Positions 16,309-22,071 of a stretch of 23,553 nucleotides of DNA are shown here, in pieces. How positions within the stretch are numbered: position 1 is the first letter of the stretch; each line of letters begins with the position of its first letter. The notes under the pieces are model-generated. The model was not told the DNA's origin, made no database searches, and saw only the letters and a list, made by a program, of their open reading frames with translations. The stretch is from a virus: the IMG/VR virus record IMGVR_UViG_3300028840_001667, positions 1 through 23,553 of that record; one strand, written 5' to 3'. The translations under genes and the position numbers were made by a program.

Positions 16309-16569
16309 TCACCCAATTAAATACGAATCAGGGTAGATATTTGTAGTATCCATTTCGTGTTTTTTCAGGCGCTCAAAAAATCTCGGCGATACGATCGCGC
16401 ATTTTGGAGTAGTATGATACTTGAACATCACTTCCATTAATCCATTCCATTCATCTATAGTAAACCCAGAGTAAGTTCCAAGTATATTGGTTGGTTGTTC
16501 TTGATATGCTAATACACCAGGAACCGTTATACAAGCAGCGAGTGATTTTAGGAAACTACGGCGCTTCAT
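16309..16569 (-). CDS. Small protein with a Tat-type signal peptide (86 aa)
   Basis: I start at the ATG at 16569 (MKRRSFLKSLAACITVPGVLA), which has AAAGG seven bases upstream. The frame is open nine codons further, but that part covers the ribosome-binding sequence. KRRSFLK matches the twin-arginine motif [ST]-R-R-x-F-L-K, with Lys in place of Ser/Thr, then a hydrophobic stretch and VLA for cleavage. The remaining 65 residues have FTIDEWNGLMEVMFKYHTT and CAIVSPRFFERLKKHE, which loosely resemble a capsid-protein segment (WRKYTEILFRY, WLFVGGKFYTEL). Twin-arginine proteins fold before export and often hold cofactors. A role next to terminase is unclear. A Leu-Ala-Ala-Cys (10-13) is too near the arginines for a lipobox. 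Confidence 0.7.
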   Translation of the reverse strand: MKRRSFLKSLAACITVPGVLAYQEQPTNILGTYSGFTIDEWNGLMEVMFKYHTTPKCAIVSPRFFERLKKHEMDTTNIYPDSYLIG

Positions 16570-16589
16570 GTCTCCACCTTTCTCTACAT

Positions 16590-16694
16590 TCAGCACAAGT
16601 ACATTCTGACATTGAATACAGTATCCTCAGATACATAAAATACATCACCAATGGAAACCGTTTGTGTATGTGTTTTACAACGACGTTTCTTCAT
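16590..16694 (-). CDS. Small 34-aa basic protein
   Basis: Reads MKKRRCKTHTQTVSIGDVFYV then SEDTVFNVRMYLC. Its ATG overlaps the preceding stop as ATGA, and AAGGAG lies 11 bases upstream. A basic KKRR start is followed by SIGDVFYVSEDTVFNVR, a plausible beta hairpin, so the frame looks coding. It fills what would otherwise be a 121-base gap before the Tat-signal gene. Its small size makes it uncertain, and no family is recognised. Confidence 0.5.
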   Translation of the reverse strand: MKKRRCKTHTQTVSIGDVFYVSEDTVFNVRMYLC

Positions 16695-17080
16695 TCAACC
16701 GGCAGCTCCTTCACCAGGCAAAACTCGATGTCATTACCATTCGGATGAAACTGTAACGACAGGATTCGCCATCCATTCGACATTCTGTGCTTGAATGCAA
16801 TACAGGCATCATTGTTGACGAACTGATCCGAATCCGACCACACTTTCATTAGATTAACGCGGGACGTCTTATTCATGTAAAAGTCCTGTACTTGGCCAGG
16901 GAACTTTTGCTCGGTGTAGTCATCATTCTTGATCGGATACTGTATATTCTCGGATTGTGGTATATCAGCGGCGTCTATCACAGGCGGCTCCGGTGTCGGC
17001 ACCTCCGGTACATCGACGAAATCATCCAGCGGGTCATCCAGCAACCCGTCGTTTTGTACTACTTCGTTTTCGTTTTGCAT
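16691..17080 (-). CDS. Hypothetical protein with acidic N-terminus (129 aa)
   Basis: Start is the ATG at 17080 (MQNENEVVQND), with AAGGAG seven bases before; a TTG one codon upstream is unlikely. Residues 1-50 are acidic and Pro-rich (DDPLDDFVDVPEVPTPEPP), then a compact domain from about residue 55 (KFPGQVQDFYMNKTSRVNLM) to RILSLQFHPNG and FCLVKELPVE. Acidic tails of this kind occur in DNA mimics and chaperones. It overlaps the previous gene by 47 bases, in a run of small genes ahead of terminase. No family recognised. Confidence 0.75.
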   Translation of the reverse strand: MQNENEVVQNDGLLDDPLDDFVDVPEVPTPEPPVIDAADIPQSENIQYPIKNDDYTEQKFPGQVQDFYMNKTSRVNLMKVWSDSDQFVNNDACIAFKHRMSNGWRILSLQFHPNGNDIEFCLVKELPVE

Positions 17081-17360
17081 CAATCTTCTCCTTCATACGT
17101 TTTTTACGTCTCTCTAGGTACTCTCTCCGCAGCTCTATCTGAATGAAGGGTAGTTCCTTCATTCCGTGGTGCATCGCCTCAATGACGATTTCATTTATTA
17201 AATCCTCCGGTGAGCTGCCATGAACCCAACCAGCGCATGGAGCATAAGCCGACCATTTGCCAAAGTACGCTTCCTCGTCCGTACTACGGCGTATTTCCAG
17301 CTCACCTGTTGAATGGAGGATACTACATAACGACTCAAGTAGCGTATTTGTGTTCGCCAC
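17034..17360 (-). CDS. Hypothetical protein with a basic C-terminal tail (108 aa)
   Basis: Open from GTG at 17360, which overlaps the preceding gene by 26 bases; its ribosome-binding site is weak, so the start is the least certain part. The central region (LEIRRSTDEEAYFGKW, APCAGWVHGSSPEDLINEIV) looks globular, followed by IELRREYLERRKKRMKEK and KRKRSSTKRRVAG. The strongly basic tail (about 75-108) suggests nucleic-acid contact. In this location a terminase small subunit or packaging cofactor is conceivable, but there is no HTH that I can show. Confidence 0.65.
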   Translation of the reverse strand: MANTNTLLESLCSILHSTGELEIRRSTDEEAYFGKWSAYAPCAGWVHGSSPEDLINEIVIEAMHHGMKELPFIQIELRREYLERRKKRMKEKIDAKRKRSSTKRRVAG

Positions 17361-17553
17361 ACCAGTCTTCGATGCGCTTGTTCACGCTCTGCGGATAGCG
17401 TCTACACAGTCCTGTGTTTGGATTACTGCCGAGTGCTGTAGTATTCATGAATACACAGTTGCCACAACACGGAGCCGGTTTCTTCGGCGCTGCCTTGGTC
17501 TTTGGCTTCGCTACTTTCATGGTTGTTGCTGGTTTAGTTGTTTTGGTTGCCAT
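17335..17553 (-). CDS. Cys-rich zinc-binding-like protein with histone H1-like tail (72 aa)
   Basis: The ATG at 17553 (MATKTTKPATTMK) has GAGG seven bases upstream; the frame is open 39 more codons but those overlap the previous gene. Residues 1-28 are Lys/Ala/Pro/Thr repeats (KVAKPKTKAAPKKPAP), like a histone H1 C-terminal tail. Residues 29-70 hold CCGNC, then GLCRRYP and WCGEH: Cys29/30, 33, 50, 65 and His68, a plausible single metal site. DNA-binding basic tail plus a zinc knuckle may mark a small DNA-associated protein. It starts one base after the upstream gene's stop. Confidence 0.72.
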   Translation of the reverse strand: MATKTTKPATTMKVAKPKTKAAPKKPAPCCGNCVFMNTTALGSNPNTGLCRRYPQSVNKRIEDWCGEHKYAT

Positions 17554-17554
17554 G

Positions 17555-17812
17555 TTATTCCTCACTTTCAGTTTGTATGTCAAAATCTTCTTCAAATGAT
17601 GTATGTGGATAATAGTCGCCTGGTTTAGAGTTGACGATCCAGGTGTTAACTTCCGTACGTACCCACCCACTCGGAGTATTTATTCTCATTACATTTATAG
17701 AACTGAGATGCTTACCGTATTCACCTAGAAACTGAATCACTTCATCTACATTAGTGCCGTCCCACAGCACCGCCTTTACCTGTTTCGGTTTCTTTACGGC
17801 AGTTACAATCAT
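17555..17812 (-). CDS. Small conserved phage-type protein (85 aa)
   Basis: ATG at 17812 with AAGGAGG upstream; the ATG overlaps the stop of the 41-residue gene as ATGA. The motif string KPKQVKAVLWDGTNVDEVI, then RINTPSGWVRT, TWIVNSKPGDYYP and SFEEDFDI is a pattern I know from many phage proteins of unknown function: Ala-Val-x-Trp-Asp-Gly, 'I.T..G' and a Gly-[DE]-[FY]-Tyr-Pro ... Phe-Glu end. The fold is small and mostly beta. Its molecular role is not known to me. Confidence 0.78.
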   Translation of the reverse strand: MIVTAVKKPKQVKAVLWDGTNVDEVIQFLGEYGKHLSSINVMRINTPSGWVRTEVNTWIVNSKPGDYYPHTSFEEDFDIQTESEE

Positions 17813-17934
17813 CCTGTCCTCCTTTTGGAATTCAATACTTTCGCTTCAATTACCTTGCCGCGATGAATGGCAAGGCGAATCTTCTTGCCGCCTCTATGGA
17901 TTACTCTGAATTTCGTTCCCCTGGGCACCGGCAT
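17809..17934 (-). CDS. Small very basic protein (41 aa)
   Basis: The gene runs MPVPRGTKFRVIHRGGKKI, then RLAIHRGKVIEAKVLNSKRR and TG. GGAGGTGA (17941-17948) lies six bases before the ATG. It overlaps the 3' end of the 302-residue gene by 41 bases and its stop overlaps the next start (ATGA). Nearly a third of residues are Lys/Arg/His, with alternating strands, so it may bind nucleic acid like a small KOW- or OB-type protein; that is only a guess. Confidence 0.7.
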   Translation of the reverse strand: MPVPRGTKFRVIHRGGKKIRLAIHRGKVIEAKVLNSKRRTG

Positions 17935-18802
17935 CGTCAGTCACCTCCTCATTTGGATCCCGTAAACTCAAATCATTATATCCCTCCGGATGCTCAAGAC
18001 CATGTGCATGTTCCGGCACCTCCTGAGCATCCTCGACGCGTTCTGTTTTCTGCATGTGGAATCCACCGGCAGTCTGCGGCACCTGAGTGCGGTACGTAGC
18101 TTCCAGTGTCGCCATGGCAGGTTCCGGTTCCGGAGGTGTGCGTACATATCCTTGCTCCAAATCGGTCAGGTTGCCTTGTTGTGCGTTGAAGCAGGACTTG
18201 AACAATTCCACATGCGTGGGATCGAGTTCCTTACCATCCACGATACGTGATTTGATAGTCTCCAATACCTCCGTCATCAACTTGGTCTGCTTGATACGCT
18301 CTTCTACGATAACACCTTTGGGAAATCCCTGTTCATCTGCCATACGATCAAACTCCGATTGTAATATTAGTTGGAAATTGGGATGACGAATCGTATCCTC
18401 GACATCCGGTGGCGCCGCAAATCCGAAAGCCATTCGATGCGCTATCTGGACATCGCCGTTTCGAACCAGCCAGTGCGCGAGGTTCGTCCAGTCCTGTTGT
18501 TTTTTGGTGACGTTATTAAGCGTAACGCCACGAGTGAATACGCGGCCATCCATAAAGGGCATGGTTTTGGGATGATGTGTTCCAAACGGCGTGATGTAAT
18601 CGGTACGCTTGGCAGTGTTACGGGCACCGATGATCGGCACTACCCAGTTATTCGAGGTGAGTACAAATCCTGTCTTGGGGACGCCGCCGCCTTCGAATGG
18701 TGGGGTAAAGTAACGGATGCCAAGGTCGTCGGCTTCCTTCTTGGAGTAGTAGGTATACGTACCTTGGTATTGTTGGCCGGTTATTGTTACGGTGTGCGGC
18801 AT
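17894..18802 (-). CDS. Hypothetical protein (302 aa)
   Basis: ATG at 18802, with AGGAGG ten bases upstream and TAATG overlap with the preceding gene. N-terminal half: QYQGTYTYYSKKEADDLGI, FEGGGVPKTGFVLTSNNWVVP, ITPFGTHHPKTMPFMDG. Middle helices include EFDRMADEQGFPKGVIVEER and HVELFKSCFNAQQGNL. The last 85 residues are Glu/Pro-rich and probably disordered (TPPEPEPAMATLEATY, EVPEHAHGLEHPEG). No family is recognised. Its place four to eight genes before terminase could fit a replication or packaging accessory. Confidence 0.75.
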   Translation of the reverse strand: MPHTVTITGQQYQGTYTYYSKKEADDLGIRYFTPPFEGGGVPKTGFVLTSNNWVVPIIGARNTAKRTDYITPFGTHHPKTMPFMDGRVFTRGVTLNNVTKKQQDWTNLAHWLVRNGDVQIAHRMAFGFAAPPDVEDTIRHPNFQLILQSEFDRMADEQGFPKGVIVEERIKQTKLMTEVLETIKSRIVDGKELDPTHVELFKSCFNAQQGNLTDLEQGYVRTPPEPEPAMATLEATYRTQVPQTAGGFHMQKTERVEDAQEVPEHAHGLEHPEGYNDLSLRDPNEEVTDDAGAQGNEIQSNP

Positions 18803-18954
18803 TACTCGTCATCCTCCTGCTCCTTTAATTCCTTATAACACCAAAAACAATGTGGTAAACCGTCGCGATAGAACACCGTATTCTGATACCCCACTGCACG
18901 AAGATCCTCTTCGTGATACACAGTTCGTTTGCATCTATTACATCGCATCGGCAT
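18802..18954 (-). CDS. Zinc-ribbon protein (50 aa)
   Basis: Start is the ATG at 18954 (MPMRCNRCKRTVYHEEDLRA) with GGAGGG upstream; the twelve codons before it are an unused in-frame extension over the upstream gene. Cys5-x2-Cys8 and Cys36-x2-Cys39 (LPHCFWCYKEL) give a four-cysteine zinc site. The acidic C-terminus is KELKEQEDDE. Such small ribbons often modulate transcription or bind a larger enzyme. It overlaps the previous gene by 17 bases. Confidence 0.75.
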   Translation of the reverse strand: MPMRCNRCKRTVYHEEDLRAVGYQNTVFYRDGLPHCFWCYKELKEQEDDE

Positions 18955-19336
18955 CGTTACCCTCCGCAACTCGTAATGATTTGATCGCACCGGCCAGACA
19001 CTTCATCACGGCATCAAACTGCGTGTGCGTCAGCTTGAAAAATCCTTCATCATCATAATTCGTGAATTTCAGTCCCATATCGTACAACAGATACTCAGTG
19101 ACCTCATGTACAAAATAATGCAGGAAATCCACATCCGGCGCAATCGTTATAATAAGTTTCTCTGCGTCGTAATTCGCTGCATGTGCATCATCCTGGGGAG
19201 AGCGGATGACAACGGTCCACTCGTCCCCAAGGATGTGCGTTTTGAGGACCGCACCATGAGCAATGTTACCTGCATCAATAGGGAACAGAACGGAGGTCGG
19301 ACCAGAAGGCCCTGATTTTGTGGAAAGTGTACCCAT
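18938..19336 (-). CDS. HExxE metal-binding-like protein (132 aa)
   Basis: ATG at 19336 with GAGGAA about 8 nt upstream. Core: LIITIAPDVDFLHYFVHEVTEYLL, with His77-Glu78-x2-Glu81, and a later His104 (LTHTQFDAV) then CLAGAIKSLRV. The His-Glu-x-x-[Glu/His] helix followed by a His in an 'H..F....L' helix resembles a group of small phage proteins related to minimal metallopeptidases. With Glu where the second His usually is, catalysis is uncertain. It is the first gene after the terminator-like stem. The N-terminal 30 residues are Gly/Ser/Pro-rich. Confidence 0.65.
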   Translation of the reverse strand: MGTLSTKSGPSGPTSVLFPIDAGNIAHGAVLKTHILGDEWTVVIRSPQDDAHAANYDAEKLIITIAPDVDFLHYFVHEVTEYLLYDMGLKFTNYDDEGFFKLTHTQFDAVMKCLAGAIKSLRVAEGNDADAM

Positions 19337-19361
19337 GCTGCGATTTCCTCAAATTCGTATT

Positions 19362-19429
19362 AAAACGCGGCGGCGTGATTAACAGGGTCAGAATTTGCTG
19401 GTTCTGGGAGGAGTTAGATACGCCGCCAC
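19362..19429 (-). terminator. Terminator-like GC stem with T-run
   Basis: On the minus strand GTGGCGGCGT pairs with ACGCCGCCGC (ten positions, one G-T wobble), separated by 43 bases that hold a small inner hairpin (CAGAA/TTCTG). The 3' arm is followed by G and TTTT (19362-19365). It lies in the 99-base gap after the signal-peptide gene. The long loop makes it weaker than a classic intrinsic terminator. It may attenuate transcription between the promoter at 20259-20287 and the next operon. Confidence 0.5.
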
Positions 19430-19435
19430 GGGGAG

Positions 19436-19927
19436 TTACGGTTCAGAAATACCCATGTGGTATATTACCCAGAAATAGGTCTTACCGGCACCACGATAAT
19501 TCGAGTTATCTGTAATCCTGTAATATCCCATAACTGGAGTATATGCGGTTGCTCCATCTGTCGAGTTGTTTATAATCGACGCAGCAATCAGAGTATTGTC
19601 AAGTCCGGCAGCAGCACACGATGCTTCATCGAGGATACAGTCCAAGTCACCAGTGTATCCAATACAAATCGAGTCAGCAGGGCCGCCGTATCCAGCAGTG
19701 TTCCATCCGTCAAGAGTGTATGCGCCACATGAAGTAATAACGGCGTTAGTCGGCAATGCTCCGAGATTAACACGTAATACGGAGTCAACTGTGGCATCGT
19801 AATACACCTCTGACGTAGCCGCATTCAACCAACCATCCAGTACCTCTACCTTGTCTTTCCAGAATTGGGCGTTAACCGCAGTCGTCAGGAGTACCGACAA
19901 CAGCAGAAATGTGAGAAGTTTCTTCAT
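19436..19927 (-). CDS. Secreted protein with Sec signal peptide (163 aa)
   Basis: ATG at 19927 with AAGGA upstream, partly within a palindrome. Residues 1-20 (MKKLLTFLLLSVLLTTAVNA) are a textbook Sec signal peptide, cleaved after VNA. The mature part has four to five Cys (SCGAY, DSICIGYTG, DCILDEASCAAAG) that could form disulfides in the periplasm, and a sugar- or ligand-binding-like beta character (AYTPVMGYYRITDNSNYRG, TYFWVIYHMG). I know no family. Phage proteins that are exported may alter receptors or block superinfection; here this is only a possibility. It sits between a promoter-led small gene and a terminator-like stem. Confidence 0.72.
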   Translation of the reverse strand: MKKLLTFLLLSVLLTTAVNAQFWKDKVEVLDGWLNAATSEVYYDATVDSVLRVNLGALPTNAVITSCGAYTLDGWNTAGYGGPADSICIGYTGDLDCILDEASCAAAGLDNTLIAASIINNSTDGATAYTPVMGYYRITDNSNYRGAGKTYFWVIYHMGISEP

Positions 19928-19936
19928 GATTTATCA

Positions 19937-19950
19937 TCCTTTCGAAAGGA
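19937..19950. promoter_or_regulatory. Perfect 14-bp palindrome over the Shine-Dalgarno of the secreted protein
   Basis: TCCTTTCGAAAGGA is a perfect palindrome 10 bases before the ATG at 19927. The second half supplies AAGGA. In mRNA it could form a short hairpin that hides the ribosome-binding site, or as DNA a dimeric protein site. Confidence 0.45.
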
Positions 19951-19979
19951 GACGACGTAGGTGTAACTTATAGGTATTG

Positions 19980-20141
19980 CTACACCCACGCGCCATAATC
20001 AGTACGTTTCGAGTAGAGTGGACCACAACCGTTTCGATCCGGTGGAATGAAGTAAGGCATACCTGTGCCATCGTCCGCAGCAGCATCATCTTCATACAGC
20101 TTGATGCCGCTCCGCAGCCACGCGATGCGTAGCTTCCAGAT
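19980..20141 (-). other. Open frame after the small zinc-finger gene, possible second half by +1 shift
   Basis: Open frame bounded by an upstream in-frame TGA and ending TAG at 19980. Its clear part reads IKLYEDDAAADDGTGMPYF, then IPPDRNGCGPLYSKRTDYGAWV: varied, coding-like composition in a frame +1 to the preceding gene. There is only an internal ATG at 20060 (26 codons) with a poor ribosome-binding site; a CTG at 20099 has GGAG ten bases before. It may be a separate tiny gene or the C-terminal part of the zinc-finger gene at 20092-20232, lost by a sequence error or reached by frameshifting. Confidence 0.4.
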
Positions 20142-20232
20142 TCAATCCCTTCACCTCATTGCCGCATATGTTGCAATGTGCCCACCCATTGTCTTTAATT
20201 TCGTATGGAGCTTCCACCGTTTCAGTATTCAT
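20092..20232 (-). CDS. Tiny zinc-finger-like protein (46 aa)
   Basis: Reads MNTETVEAPYEIKDNGWAHC, then NICGNEVKGLNLEATHRVAA and ERHQAV. GAGGAG lies three to four bases before the ATG, and a good promoter 27 bases further up. Cys20-x2-Cys23 with His36 and His43 makes a C2H2-type site in a beta-beta-alpha order. Probably a small DNA- or protein-binding regulator. It is the first gene after the promoter and may be truncated by a frameshift, because the +1 frame stays coding-like for another 38 codons beyond the stop. Confidence 0.7.
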   Translation of the reverse strand: MNTETVEAPYEIKDNGWAHCNICGNEVKGLNLEATHRVAAERHQAV

Positions 20233-20258
20233 GATCTCCTCGTAGCGATAACTTTTAG

Positions 20259-20287
20259 AATGTAAACAATGTATACGGACTTGTCAA
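20259..20287 (-). promoter_or_regulatory. Sigma-70-type promoter
   Basis: On the minus strand -35 TTGACA (20282-20287, 6/6) and -10 TACATT (20259-20264, 4/6) are separated by 17 bases (20265-20281). Predicted start near 20252, 20 bases before the ATG of the zinc-finger gene, whose Shine-Dalgarno is GAGGAG. It begins three bases after the carbamoyltransferase stop, in one of the few spaces in the window. Confidence 0.72.
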
Positions 20288-20290
20288 GGG

Positions 20291-21850
20291 TTATTTCACC
20301 AGTACACCGTCTACCATAGCGACGCATTCCACCTCGGCACGGTTTAGCGTCCACAAGGTATCCTGTGCCGTTTCGTTGATCGCAGTGCCCAGAATATTCA
20401 AGCTGGTATTGATGAGCACCGGATAGCCGGTCGCCTCGCCTACCTGTTTCAGCAGCTTGTACACCTCCGGATTGAATTCCTCCGTGATAGTCTGGACTCT
20501 TGCGGTTCCGTCGTGATGTGTCACCTCGGTAAGCGATTCATCCTTCACCTGGGCATTCACCAGCATCAATTCCGACATACGAGATGGCTCGATGTCAAAG
20601 TACTTCGATGCATCATCAGCCGGTACGATGGGCGCGAGTGGACGATACCATTCCCTGCCCTTGAGTTGCTGACTGACACGTTTCCTATTATCATGTATGT
20701 GTGGTAGTGCGAATATACTCCGATGCGACAAAGCGCGTGGGCCTGCCTCGGAGCGGCCCTGATGCCACAACACAACTTTGTTCTGCGCCAATAATTCCGC
20801 AGTCTCCGAAATCACGTCGTCCGATATACTGCCGTTTGGTGGAGGAACCATTCCAAGGAACGTAATGTCCTGTGTTGTATACTCCTCCAAGCCCTCACCG
20901 TAAATATGGTGCAGTACGTACAACGCCGCACCTGCCGACAGTCCGGAGTCCTTGCAGAACGGAGCGCAGAATACATCCCAATCCTGCATGAAGTGTGAAT
21001 TGCCGTAGATGTTTAGTGCGCCGCCACCGGACAGGCAGAGGTTTTGGACGTTGAAGGATTCCTTTAACTTATCATTCATCAAGGATACTTCCCGCATCAG
21101 CAGGTGCTGCATCGTAGCAGCAACTTCCTGCTTGTGGTTGTCGCCACGTCTCGGAACCATAACCTCAAATTCCTTCCAGCCCGTATCTTCCATCAATTCT
21201 ACCAGTGGATCAATTTTGTACTCCATAGCATTCCCGTACGCCGCCAGCCCCATCAATTTACCGGAATCCCGCCAGTTCCCAAGCACACGATGCGCTGCCT
21301 GACCAAAGTATAGCGCCGAATTCAGGTTTGGGCATTCGATGTATTGTAACTCGGTGCCGACGCCGTGCATCACCGCGCTATTCTGATTATCAGGTGCTCC
21401 AGAGCCGTCATAACTCAGGCACACCGCATCATTCCAGTTACTTAAGTAGTATGACGACGCACAGTGCGCTATATGGTGCTGCACCTGCGCTGCCGGAAGT
21501 GTGTAATCCAGCAACGTAACTTGCAGTCCATCCTCATAGTCCCACGGCGTCATCTGGCGCGGACCTTTACGGTACAATGACGCTCCCTTGGTAATATGTA
21601 TCCCCCAGAGATCCTGCTCCCTCACAGCCGCCTCCGACCTGTTGCCGGATGGGATGCTCAGGGCTACGAAGTCGATGTCACGCATAGTAAGTCCGGCAGT
21701 TATGAGCGCCGTAGCGACCATGGTGTCATTGTAGCCGCGGTCATACTTTATGCGCGTAAGACGTTCCTTCTCGATAAGTGCTACCAGTCTGTTGTCCTCA
21801 ATTACGGCGCATGACGCGTCGTGTCCAAGATGTAGTCCTAAAATGTTCAT
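20291..21850 (-). CDS. NodU/CmcH-type carbamoyltransferase (519 aa)
   Basis: ATG at 21850, overlapping the previous stop (ATGA). N-terminal Kae1/TobZ-like part: MNILGLHLGHDASCAVIEDN, EKERLTRIKYD, metal-binding His125/126 and His129 (VQHHIAHCASS), SYDGSGAPDN (146-155), and CLSGGGALN (272-280). C-terminal part has WHQGRSEAGPRALSHRSI (362-379) and QLKGREWYRPLAPIVP (395-410), the carbamoyltransferase C-terminal signature. The family moves a carbamoyl group from carbamoyl phosphate, through carbamoyl-AMP, to a hydroxyl on a sugar, antibiotic, Nod factor or modified base. Full length (519) is close to the usual 500-600, so it is probably active. Substrate is unknown. It is co-encoded with a sulfotransferase. 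Confidence 0.93.
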   Translation of the reverse strand: MNILGLHLGHDASCAVIEDNRLVALIEKERLTRIKYDRGYNDTMVATALITAGLTMRDIDFVALSIPSGNRSEAAVREQDLWGIHITKGASLYRKGPRQMTPWDYEDGLQVTLLDYTLPAAQVQHHIAHCASSYYLSNWNDAVCLSYDGSGAPDNQNSAVMHGVGTELQYIECPNLNSALYFGQAAHRVLGNWRDSGKLMGLAAYGNAMEYKIDPLVELMEDTGWKEFEVMVPRRGDNHKQEVAATMQHLLMREVSLMNDKLKESFNVQNLCLSGGGALNIYGNSHFMQDWDVFCAPFCKDSGLSAGAALYVLHHIYGEGLEEYTTQDITFLGMVPPPNGSISDDVISETAELLAQNKVVLWHQGRSEAGPRALSHRSIFALPHIHDNRKRVSQQLKGREWYRPLAPIVPADDASKYFDIEPSRMSELMLVNAQVKDESLTEVTHHDGTARVQTITEEFNPEVYKLLKQVGEATGYPVLINTSLNILGTAINETAQDTLWTLNRAEVECVAMVDGVLVK

Positions 21851-22071
21851 GTATCCTCTCCGATTTTATATGTAGGTTCCACTTCCTGCGGCACCGTAAA
21901 TGTCGCATACCCCAAGTATATCCCGATACCAATTAAGAATCCAGCCGCCACTTTACCGGCGTCACTTATCCCTGAGCCGAAGGAGCCGTCAGATGCCATG
22001 AAGTTCAGGAATGTGACCAGTGTGTATTCAGTGCAAAGTGTAGCGATGAGTAATGCTGTATAACGTATCAT
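21847..22071 (-). CDS. Small two-helix membrane protein, holin-like (74 aa)
   Basis: ATG at 22071 overlapping the previous stop (ATGA), GAGGAGA upstream. Two hydrophobic segments: about 4-24 (YTALLIATLCTEYTLVTFLNF) and 38-58 (AGKVAAGFLIGIGIYLGYATF), with a short Gly/Ser loop between and an acidic C-terminus (EVEPTYKIGEDT). Size and topology fit a class II holin, and the gene next door is another short membrane protein. No endolysin is in the window, so this assignment rests on topology alone. It could also be a regulator of the envelope. Confidence 0.65.
   Translation of the reverse strand: MIRYTALLIATLCTEYTLVTFLNFMASDGSFGSGISDAGKVAAGFLIGIGIYLGYATFTVPQEVEPTYKIGEDT

Noticed and set aside
16530-16560. 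Lipobox Leu-Ala-Ala-Cys in the Tat-signal protein
   Set aside because: Only four residues separate it from the charged region, too short for a lipoprotein signal, and a better cleavage site (VLA) follows.
17335-17670. Long version of the Cys-rich protein starting at 17670
   Set aside because: The upstream 39 codons overlay the conserved 85-residue gene, and the ATG at 17553 has its own Shine-Dalgarno.
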